A stretch of DNA of 64,000 nt from assembly GCA_963773155.1 (NCBI GenBank), contig CAVZAB010000018.1:124001-188000 (forward strand). The letters are read 5' to 3'. Origin of the DNA: CAVZAB01 sp963773155 (lineage in GTDB: Bacteria > Pseudomonadota > Alphaproteobacteria > Rhizobiales > Beijerinckiaceae). The position numbers and the translations under genes were made by a program. A model generated the notes under the pieces. The model saw only the letters and a list, made by a program, of their open reading frames with translations. It was not told the origin of the DNA and made no database searches. Of this stretch, positions 57,499 to 64,000 are shown piece after piece; within the stretch, counting starts at the first letter, position 1; every line of letters starts with the position of its first letter.

Positions 57499-58473
57499 CT
57501 AGGCCCGCACCGCGGCTCTACGCCGTCTTGCTTCGAAAATATAGCCGAGAAAATTCAGCAGAACCTGGGCGGCGAGAAAGGCGGTGATTCCGGTCGGGTC
57601 ATAGGCGGGCGCCACTTCAACCAGATCGATGCCGACAATATCGCCGCACTCGGCGAGAGCCTGCAGAAACTCCATGATTTCGTAGAAGAGAAAGCCGCCG
57701 TGGCTCGGTGTGCCGGTGCCTGGCGCAATCGAAGGATCGAAGCCGTCGATGTCGATGGTGACATAAAATCGCCCGCCGGCCGGCAGGGCGTCGATTAGGG
57801 CCTTTTTGCCGCGGGCCCGGAACTGGCGCACTGAAACAATGGTCGAGCCGCGCCGCCTGGCGTCCTCATAGCCTTCCCTGGCGGTGGAAGAGACGTTGCG
57901 GATGCCCAATTGCGTCAAGCCGACGACGTGCGCCTGCTCGCTTGCCCGCCGCATCGGATTGCCGTGCCCCTCGCGCACGCCATGCCGGCTGTCGACAAAA
58001 TCGAGATGGGCGTCGATTTGAACGATGTGAATCGGGGGCTGGTCGCTGAAGGCGCGAATGCAGGGAATATTGACGGCGTGATCACCGCCGAGCACGACCG
58101 GCAAAGCGCCGCTTGCCAGGATCTTGCGCACCGCATACTCGGCCCTCGCATGGCTGGTCGCCGTGTCGGTATGGACGATATCGGCATCGCCGACGTCGAC
58201 GATGCGCACGCTTTCCGGCAGGTAGACGAGATCGTCCTCGTGGTCATAGGCGCCGCCGTGGCCGAAGGAAAACAGAGTCGAGGCTTCGCGGATGGCGCGC
58301 GGTCCGAAGCGAGCGCCCGGCCGGTACTGGGTTCCCATGTCGAAGGGAATGCCGAGAACGGCCACGTCGGCCTCGATCGCGTCCCAGTCCGCACAGATCG
58401 GCCGCTTGCCGAAGCTGCAATGACCAACGAAGGGCAAGTCGAGACGGCCACGATCATACTGGTGCTGAGACAT
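57499..58473 (-). CDS. speB: Agmatinase / ureohydrolase family protein
   Basis: The protein has 324 residues and is intact. Mn2+ ligands are in GGDHAVN, DAHLDF and DIDGFDPSIAPGTG, as in agmatinase and guanidinobutyrase. PSHGGFLFYE follows as in SpeB. It would hydrolyse agmatine to putrescine and urea, or a related guanidino compound such as guanidinobutyrate; these cannot be told apart by eye. With the gamma-glutamylamine-type genes at 19-23 kb the genome seems to handle polyamines, although the two loci are 35 kb apart. Confidence 0.88.
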   Translation of the reverse strand: MSQHQYDRGRLDLPFVGHCSFGKRPICADWDAIEADVAVLGIPFDMGTQYRPGARFGPRAIREASTLFSFGHGGAYDHEDDLVYLPESVRIVDVGDADIVHTDTATSHARAEYAVRKILASGALPVVLGGDHAVNIPCIRAFSDQPPIHIVQIDAHLDFVDSRHGVREGHGNPMRRASEQAHVVGLTQLGIRNVSSTAREGYEDARRRGSTIVSVRQFRARGKKALIDALPAGGRFYVTIDIDGFDPSIAPGTGTPSHGGFLFYEIMEFLQALAECGDIVGIDLVEVAPAYDPTGITAFLAAQVLLNFLGYIFEARRRRAAVRA

Positions 58474-58775
58474 CGGGTGCCAAGGGGACGGGGAGGCGTG
58501 CCGCCATACTAGTGACTTGCGCCGGGGCCGCCAAGCGGTGGATGCCGCCGGTCTTGTTTCAGTTTTTCAAAACCAATAGCTCAAAAAGGACGCCTTTTCA
58601 AAAAACGAATCCGGCCCCTGCCGGGCAATGTCGCGCCAAGCGTGCGGGAATTCGGGCGGCGGCGGCGGTCGTCCCTGAATCCGCTTCCGCCTTGCGATGC
58701 AAATGGTTGGCAGGCTCTGATCCCTCCCGGGTCGAACCGCTGGGCGAGGGATCTGACGCAGGCGGGGGACAGGCA
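58474..58775. promoter_or_regulatory. Divergent intergenic region with an AT-rich patch
   Basis: This 302-bp region lies between the agmatinase start (leftward) and the HpaB-type remnant (rightward). Around 58558-58610 it is much richer in A and T than the rest of the window. It contains a weak inverted repeat AAAAGG-ACG-CCTTTT at 58584-58598. A promoter for one or both directions is likely; a terminator is less so. No gene is seen. Confidence 0.4.
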
Positions 58776-59530
58776 ATGATCAGAACGGGCCGGAAATATC
58801 GCGCTTCGGTCGGCGACGGGCGGCGCGCGAGCGAGCGCGTCAAGGATGGCACGGTTGATCCGATGTTCAAGCCCTTCGTCGACATCAGGGGGCGTAGCGG
58901 ATCTACGACATGGCGCAGGAGAGCCATCGCGCCCGGTTGGGCATTGAGGTCGACGGCGAGCGCTTTTCGATCGGCTTGAAACTGCCGCCATTCGCGCCAG
59001 GATTGGCAGCACACGCGTCAGGCGTCCAATTGGCCCTCAGCGCGATCGGCGGCATCGTGACGCGAATCGCCGCCCCCATGTGGAACGCCCGCCAGAGCGG
59101 GCTCGGACAGGCAGCAGGCGCTCCAGGAGAGGCTTGTGCAACTTGACGCCGCGCGATGGCCGAGGCGAGCGCCGCGGGTCTGCTGATGGTCAACCGATCC
59201 CTGCTGTTCGCCGGCACGCCGGCTCGCAATTGCCGGAGATGAAGTCGATTGCCCGCGAACATTGCGGGCGCCAAGAGCCGCCAATTTCCGCGACCCGGAA
59301 GCCGGCAAATGGTTCGACAAGTTGCATACGCTGAACAACCATCGGGCCGCCGAGGACCGCCGCAACGCCGGTCACCGGCTCACCCTGCGGCTGTTTGCCC
59401 GATCGCCAGCGTCCGCCGATCTCGCCGTCCATCACAATTTGACTGGGACGGGCCGATGCGCTTTACCAAGGACGCGGCCGGCCTGTCCGAGCGGATCCAC
59501 GGCGGCCGCAAAATGGCGGCGGAATGGGAG
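58776..59530 (+). pseudogene. 4-hydroxyphenylacetate 3-monooxygenase (HpaB)-family pseudogene with large internal deletion
   Basis: The N-terminus MIRTGRKYRASVGDGR, then DPMFKPFVDIRGR and, after a frameshift near 58900, IYDMAQES, VDGERFSIG and ALSAIGGIVTRI follow the HpaB family start. Further on AREHCG, EAGKWFDKLHTLNN, AAEDRR, GHRLTLRLFARSP and FDWDGPMRFTKDAAGLSE fit the family C-terminus in changing frames. Only ~750 bp remain where ~1450 bp are expected, so the middle is missing. HpaB enzymes are FADH2-dependent phenol hydroxylases that need a flavin reductase. The tail runs without a stop into the RidA frame. This is real decay, not just a base error. Confidence 0.65.
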
Positions 59531-59539
59531 GCACGACCA

Positions 59540-59953
59540 TTGGCGCACGAACGCATTCGTCGCTTCAACACAAGCGATACCTACCCCGAACAGCGGCTCG
59601 ACAATGATCTTTGCCAGGCGGTCAAGGCGCGCGGGACCCTTGTCTTCCTGCGCGGCCAGGTTGGTCAGAACATAGATTCGGGCGAGAGCGTCGCGCTCGC
59701 CGATCCGGCCGGCCAGGCCGATCAGGCGATGCGCAACATTGCCTTGCTGATCGGCGAGGCGGGCGGCACGCTCGAGCATATCTGCAAGATTACCATTTAC
59801 ATTACCGATCCGCGCTACCGCGAGGCAGTCTACCGCGTCGTGGGACAGCATTTGCGGGGCGTGTTTCCGGTCTCGACCGGTCTCGTCGTCAGCGCCCTGG
59901 CCCGGCCGGAATGGCTGGTCGAGGTGGATGCTATCGCGGTCATCCCGGATTGA
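59540..59953 (+). CDS. RidA family protein (YjgF/YER057c/UK114 superfamily)
   Basis: The protein has 137 residues. The fold motifs FLRGQVGQN, MRNIALLIGEAGGTLEHI and ICKITIYITDPRYRE are present. The arginine needed for imine deamination in true RidA is not obvious in the region checked, so it may belong to one of the Rid2-7 groups. The TTG at 59540 is favoured, with GGGAGG 8 nt upstream, because it gives the family-like start MAHERIRRFNTSDTYPE. The ATG at 59513 is in frame. The upstream pseudogene tail is in the same frame. It is followed within 8 bp by the DUF1028 gene. Confidence 0.85.
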   Translation: MAHERIRRFNTSDTYPEQRLDNDLCQAVKARGTLVFLRGQVGQNIDSGESVALADPAGQADQAMRNIALLIGEAGGTLEHICKITIYITDPRYREAVYRVVGQHLRGVFPVSTGLVVSALARPEWLVEVDAIAVIPD

Positions 59954-59960
59954 GGCGCGC

Positions 59961-60644
59961 ATGACGTTTTCGATCGCCGCTCGCTGCCGCAGGACCGGAA
60001 TGTTTGGTCTTGCCGTCGCTTCCTCAAGCCCTGCGGTGGCCGCCCGCTGCGCGCACGCGCGGGCCGGCGTCGGCGCCGTCGCGACCCAGAACATCACCGA
60101 TCCGCGGCTCGGCCCTCGGGGCCTCGACCTGATGGCCGCGGGCCTGTCGGCCACAGCCGCCCTCGAGGCGCTCTGCGCGCGGGATCCGATGATCGAGTAC
60201 CGGCAACTGACGCTCGTCGATGCCAAGGGCGGCGCCGCCTTTTATTCGGGCGAGCGGACGTTGGGCATTCATGCCGGCGAGACCGCCGAGAATGCTGTGG
60301 CGGCCGGCAATCTCCTCGCCAATGCCGCCGTGCCCCGGCGGATGGTCGAAGGATTCTTGGCCGAGCCTTCCGGCGATCTCGGCGACCGGTTGATCGCCGC
60401 GATGCAGGCCGGGCTTGCCGCCGGGGGCGAAGCGGGCCCGGCTCATTCGGCCGGCCTGATTCTGGTCCGCGACCTCGCCTGGCCAATTGCCGATTTGCGG
60501 ATCGATTGGCATGACAGCCGGCCGATCGACGCGCTCGCCGATCTGTGGCGGCTATGGGCGCCGCAGATGGAGGCCTATGTGACCCGTGCAATTGACCCCG
60601 CGGCAGCGCCGACCTTCGGCGTTGCCGGCGATCCTGTGCGGTGA
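59961..60644 (+). CDS. DUF1028 family protein
   Basis: The protein has 227 residues and is intact. It starts MTFSIAARCRRTGMFGLAVASSSPAVAARC, and ATQNITDPRLGPRGLDLM follows. This is the Ntn-hydrolase-like DUF1028 pattern. Members often lie with RidA proteins and amino-acid or pyrimidine catabolic enzymes; no activity is established to my knowledge. It is 8 bp after the RidA gene and clearly co-transcribed. Confidence 0.86.
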   Translation: MTFSIAARCRRTGMFGLAVASSSPAVAARCAHARAGVGAVATQNITDPRLGPRGLDLMAAGLSATAALEALCARDPMIEYRQLTLVDAKGGAAFYSGERTLGIHAGETAENAVAAGNLLANAAVPRRMVEGFLAEPSGDLGDRLIAAMQAGLAAGGEAGPAHSAGLILVRDLAWPIADLRIDWHDSRPIDALADLWRLWAPQMEAYVTRAIDPAAAPTFGVAGDPVR

Positions 60645-60683
60645 TGCAACCCGGCGCACCGCGAAACAGCCTGGCGCATTGCC

Positions 60684-61604
60684 TTGCGCTTTACCCTTAG
60701 GCAGCTCGGATATTTTGTCGCGGCCGGGGAGACCGGCAGCATCACTTTGGCCTCCGAGCGGGTCAATATTTCGCAACCCTCGATCTCCTCGGCCATCGCC
60801 CAGCTGGAGACGGAATTCGGCGTCCAGCTTTTTGTGCGCCACCACGCCCAGGGCCTGTCGCTGACGATTGCCGGCGAGCGGATGCTGCAGGTGGCGAAGG
60901 CGCTGCTCGAACAGGCCGAGGGGCTTGCCGGCGTTGCCGACGCCATCGCTACCCAGCTGACCGGCCCGCTGCACATCGGCGCCTTCGAAACGATCGCGCC
61001 GCTGCTGTTGCCGGAATTGTGCCAGGCCTTCCTCGCCCAGTTCAGCCGGGTGAAGATCGAGGCGGTCACCGGCGATCAGGTCTTTCTTTTGAACGGCCTG
61101 AAGCGGGCGCAGATCCACCTGGCGCTGACCTATGATCTCGGCATCCCCGCCGAAGTCGCCTTCGAGCCATTGGTCGCCCTGCCGCCTTTTGTGCTGCTCA
61201 GCGCCGAACACCATCTTGCCGCCCGAAGCTCACTGCGCCTCGAGGCATTGGCCGGCGAGCCTTACATCGAACTCGACATGCCGCTCAGCCGCGATTATTT
61301 CCTTCAAATCCTGATGCACGCGAACCCATTGCCGCGGATCGGCATGCGCTCGGCAAGTCTCGAATTGGTGCGCGGCTATGTTGCCTGCGGTCTCGGTTTT
61401 TCGCTGGTCTCTTCGCGGCCGCGCAACCGGGCCGCTCTCGACGCCAGGCCTTTGGCCTATGTGGCAATCGAGGGCGATTATCGGCCGCTGATCCTCGGGA
61501 TCGCCAGCCTCAAGGATCTCCGCAAGACCCCGGTGGTCGAAGCCTTCGAACACCATTGCCGCGCCGCGATCGGCTCCAATCTGCGGGGTTCCGCGCCGCT
61601 CTGA
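60684..61604 (+). CDS. LysR-family transcriptional regulator
   Basis: The protein has 306 residues. The N-terminal winged helix-turn-helix is FTLRQLGYFVAAGETGSITLASERVNISQPSISSAIAQLE in family form (residues ~3-42), followed by the substrate-binding domain with a periplasmic-protein-like fold. The TTG at 60684 is used because the HTH begins right after it; no better start exists. LysR regulators often control neighbouring catabolic genes. It probably controlled the HpaB-RidA-DUF1028 set, of which the first gene is now broken. Confidence 0.9.
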   Translation: MRFTLRQLGYFVAAGETGSITLASERVNISQPSISSAIAQLETEFGVQLFVRHHAQGLSLTIAGERMLQVAKALLEQAEGLAGVADAIATQLTGPLHIGAFETIAPLLLPELCQAFLAQFSRVKIEAVTGDQVFLLNGLKRAQIHLALTYDLGIPAEVAFEPLVALPPFVLLSAEHHLAARSSLRLEALAGEPYIELDMPLSRDYFLQILMHANPLPRIGMRSASLELVRGYVACGLGFSLVSSRPRNRAALDARPLAYVAIEGDYRPLILGIASLKDLRKTPVVEAFEHHCRAAIGSNLRGSAPL

Positions 61605-61690
61605 GCAGCGGCCGGGCAGGACTATTGCGCGACCCCGCACCGGTCTATGCTCGTGCGGTCAGCAGGAGCAGACCGCAAGTGGGGTGCGGC

Positions 61691-63059
61691 ATGAAAGTAT
61701 CGTTCCATGGGGCCGATCAAAGCGTCACCGGGTCTTGTCACCTCGTCGAATGTGCCGGCAAGCAGCTGCTGATCGATTGCGGTCTGCATCAGGGGAGCCG
61801 CGAGCTCGAGGCGGACAATGCTGAGCCCTTCGGCTTTGCTGCCGAGCGGATCGACTATTTGCTGTTGACCCATGCCCATCTCGATCATTGCGGCCGCCTG
61901 CCGCTCCTCGCCAAGCGCGGCTTTCGCGGCGAAATCATCACGACCGCGCCATCACGCGAACTCGCCCGACTGGTCATGCTCGATGCCGCTCATTTGCAGG
62001 AGGACGACGCCGGGGGCTCGCCCGGGCGCCAGCCACTCTATTCGACCCTCGATGCGCTCAATTGCCTCGAGTATTTCGGTCGGACTGCGACCTATGATCA
62101 ACCGCTGGAGGTGACCGCGGGCGTGCGCGCAACCTTCATCGATGCCGGCCATATATTGGGGTCGGCGAGCATTCTTCTGTCGCTCGAGGAGGCCGGCCGT
62201 CGGCTGGAGGTTCTGTTTTCCGGCGATCTCGGCACCGCGAGCCGCGGCCTGCTGCGCAGTCCCGCTCCGCCGCCGCCGGCCGCAATCGTGGTGATGGAAA
62301 CCACCTATGGCGATCGTCTGCACAAGCCGCTCGCCCCATCGATCGACGAATTCTTCGGGGCAATCACCGACACGTTCCGGCGCGGCGGCAATGTTGTCGT
62401 TCCGACCTTCGCGCTCGAGCGTGCCCAGGATCTCATCTATTTTCTGAGCCAGGGCGAGGCGCAGGGCCGGCTGTCGCGCTCGCTGCAGGTCTATCTCGAT
62501 TCGCCAATGGCGATCGCCGCCCTCGACGTCTTTCGGCATCATCCCGAAAGCCTGGCGCTGGAACCGGCACGCCTGATCGAGGCGGGACAGGACCTGTTTG
62601 CTTTGTCCGGGTTGCATTGCACGCGCGAGCGCGCCGATTTCGGCGGCGATCAACGCGATCCGCAGCGGCGCGGTGATCATGGCCGGCTCGGGCATGGCGA
62701 CCGGCGGGCGGGTCCGCCATCATCTCCTTCACAATCTCGGCCGGCCCCAGTCGAGCGTCGTCTTCGTCGGCTATGCGGCCGAGGGCACGCTGGCGCGGCA
62801 GATTATTGATGGCGCCAAACAGGTCGAGATTTTCGGGCAGAGCATAGCGGTCCGGGCGAAGATCTATACGATCAATGGATTTTCCGGTCATGCCGATCAG
62901 GCGGAACTCCTCGCCTGGCAGGCCCGGACCGGGGCGAAGCGAACCTTCCTCGTCCATGGCGACCTAGCGGTCATGCGGCAATTTGCCGACAAGCTCAAAG
63001 GGACAGAGGTCGAAATGCCGGCGCCGCACCAGTCCTATGATCTGTTGTCCGAGACTTGA
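61691..63059 (+). CDS. MBL-fold / beta-CASP exonuclease-like protein (YSH1/RNase J-type; one frameshift as read)
   Basis: The product is about 456 residues. The start KVSFHGADQSVTGSCHLVE and the zinc motif THAHLDHCG (H61, H63, D65, H66), then DAGHILGSASI and VLFSGDLG, belong to the MBL domain. The beta-CASP part has VVPTFALERAQ, YLDSPMAI and MAGSGMATGGRV, and NGFSGHADQ is the RMMBL motif. It resembles the archaeal/bacterial CPSF-like nucleases that act on RNA 3' ends. One extra base near 62634 splits it. Its stop codon lies in the first unit of a 12-bp tandem repeat. Confidence 0.86.
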
Positions 63060-63098
63060 CCCAAGACTTGACCCAAGACTTGACCCAAGACTTGACCC
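63054..63098. repeat. 12-bp tandem repeat carrying repeated in-frame stops
   Basis: ACTTGACCCAAG is repeated at 63054, 63066 and 63078, with a partial fourth unit at 63090-63098 (about 3.75 copies, identical). Because the unit is a multiple of three, the TGA that ends the exonuclease-like gene (63057-63059) recurs in frame in each copy, giving four consecutive in-frame stops. It looks like replication slippage. It is not a CRISPR: there are no spacers. Confidence 0.95.
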
Positions 63099-63173
63099 TT
63101 GTCTCGCGCCGCGGATCGGACCATCATTGCCTCAACAGATTAAAATTCGGCGAGGAAAACCCTGGGGTCGATC

Positions 63174-63845
63174 ATGACGGGACGGAAAATCCTTATGCTC
63201 GTTGGCGAGTTCAGCGAGGAATATGAAATCTTCGTGTTCGAGCAGGCGATGCACGCAATCGGCCACATTGTCCATGTCGTGTGCCCTGACAAGAAGGCCG
63301 GGCAGACAATCAAGACCTCGCTGCATGATTTCGAGGGTGATCAGACCTATACGGAAAAGCCGGGCCATTTGTACACGCTGAACAAGACGTTCGCGAAAGT
63401 CAGGCCGGCCGATTATGATGCGGTCTATGTCGCCGGCGGCCGCGGACCCGAATATATCCGCATCGACACAAGGGTGCAGGCGCTGGTCGCCCATTTCCAC
63501 CAGATGAAGAAGCCGATTTTCACGATCTGCCACGGGGTCCAGGTGCTGATGGCCGTCGAGGGCGTCATCAAGGGACGGCGGGTTGCCGCGCTGCAATATT
63601 GCGAACCGGAAGTGCGGGCGGCGGGCGGCATCTATGTTGACGTCGAGCCCACCGGCGCTTGCGTCGACGGCAATCTCGTGTCGGCCAAGGGCTGGCCGGG
63701 ACTGGCGGCCTTCATGCGCGAATGTTTGGTGGTTCTCGGCACCCGCATCGAACATGCGCCGCAGCTGGCGAAAGCGCCCAAATCGAAAGGCGACCGGCCG
63801 GTCAAGACGACTGCGCGCCGCAGCGAGGCGCCCGCCGCCGTCTAG
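63174..63845 (+). CDS. DJ-1/PfpI family protein
   Basis: The protein has 223 residues and is intact. It starts KILMLVGEFSEEYEIFVFEQ, a class-I glutamine-amidotransferase-like fold with the conserved Glu near residue 16. VAGGRGPEYIR and the nucleophile elbow TICHGVQVLM (Cys119) follow. A basic, low-complexity C-terminal tail of about 25 residues is extra. Relatives include DJ-1-type deglycases/chaperones and PfpI proteases; activity is uncertain. It starts 75 bp after the tandem repeat. Confidence 0.87.
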   Translation: MTGRKILMLVGEFSEEYEIFVFEQAMHAIGHIVHVVCPDKKAGQTIKTSLHDFEGDQTYTEKPGHLYTLNKTFAKVRPADYDAVYVAGGRGPEYIRIDTRVQALVAHFHQMKKPIFTICHGVQVLMAVEGVIKGRRVAALQYCEPEVRAAGGIYVDVEPTGACVDGNLVSAKGWPGLAAFMRECLVVLGTRIEHAPQLAKAPKSKGDRPVKTTARRSEAPAAV

Positions 63846-63851
63846 CCGGCC

Positions 63852-64000
63852 TCACGAACCGGCGAACAAAAGGTTGGCCGCACTTCGGTAATGGGCGCAG
63901 ACGAGCAGCGCCGGGGCATTGGCATCGGCGCAAACCGAACGCGTGGCGCCGAGCATGACGCCGCCCGGTCCATCGGTCGTGATCAGACGCACGGTGCAGG
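63852..64000 (-). CDS. Flavin-reductase-like domain fragment (runs off the right edge; may be truncated)
   Basis: Reading leftward from the edge, the frame gives TVRLITTDGPGGVMLGATRS, then VCADANAPALLVCAHYRSAAN and a stop at 63852-63854. This pattern fits the N-terminal half of HpaC/DIM6-type FMN reductases (VxxVTTDGPxG, PPxLLVCVNR). In those proteins the domain continues another ~100 residues after this point, so the stop looks premature or a frameshift is present. It could be the former reductase partner of the HpaB-type pseudogene 4.5 kb away. The family call is moderate because only ~49 residues are visible. Confidence 0.45.
   Translation of the reverse strand, partial: CTVRLITTDGPGGVMLGATRSVCADANAPALLVCAHYRSAANLLFAGS

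Noticed and set aside
58584..58598. Intrinsic terminator for the region between agmatinase and the HpaB remnant
   Set aside because: Stem is only six pairs, mostly A-T, with a 3-nt loop and no clear T tract; both flanking genes start here and none ends.
63054..63098. CRISPR array
   Set aside because: Units are 12 bp and contiguous without spacers; no cas genes in the window.

Overview
The window is GC-rich, densely packed DNA from a bacterial chromosome. It looks alphaproteobacterial, most probably Hyphomicrobiales (Rhizobiales). Indications are the maeB/mutS divergent pair, an OlsB-like acyltransferase, the rsmI/lpoA and rdgB/hemW neighbourhoods, a FixK-type palindrome upstream of a pyruvate:ferredoxin oxidoreductase operon, and strong GC-rich codon use. 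No rRNA, tRNA, IS element, phage gene or CRISPR array was recognised. Species-level assignment is not possible from reading alone.

Layout. 0-15 kb is housekeeping: rsmI (partial) diverges from lpoA; hrpB-rdgB-hemW run leftward; kup and maeB converge; mutS diverges from maeB and is followed by a hybrid histidine kinase. 15-20 kb has an OlsB-like acyltransferase, a YeeZ-type epimerase, queG, a glutathione transferase and an amine-oxidase-like flavoprotein. 20-24.5 kb has a glutamine-synthetase-like ligase, an Fe-alcohol dehydrogenase and a decayed sugar/nucleoside ABC ATPase. 24.8-31.5 kb is a translationally coupled three-gene unit (transglutaminase-DUF2126; permuted ATP-grasp plus alpha-E; transglutaminase). 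31.5-38 kb holds sugar-acid and central carbon genes: dgoK, an enolase-superfamily enzyme, two aldo/keto reductases, an MBL hydrolase and pgm. 38.3-44.6 kb is a leftward operon of a GltD-like flavoprotein, NifJ and a dihydroorotate-dehydrogenase-like protein. 45.3-49 kb has a hydroxyacid oxidase, a lactonase-type amidohydrolase, an RraA-type enzyme and two small membrane proteins. 49.2-56.4 kb encodes a six-subunit complex-I/Hyf-like membrane complex whose catalytic subunit has lost the [NiFe]-binding cysteines. 56.4-64 kb has a lysine-2,3-aminomutase-type radical SAM enzyme, agmatinase, an HpaB-type monooxygenase pseudogene, RidA, DUF1028, a LysR regulator, an MBL exonuclease-like protein, a DJ-1/PfpI protein and a partial flavin-reductase-like fragment.

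The most notable biology is the Hyf-like complex without a nickel site, lying a few kilobases from a NifJ operon that could make reduced ferredoxin, and the ATP-grasp/transglutaminase operon, whose product is unknown. Many genes carry single-base frameshifts although the protein on both sides is well conserved. Fourteen of these shifts fall in kup and maeB alone, while mutS, nifJ and the DUF2126 gene are intact. Local assembly or base-calling error is the simplest explanation. Separately, the ABC ATPase and the HpaB gene have real-looking truncations or deletions, so some true decay is present.
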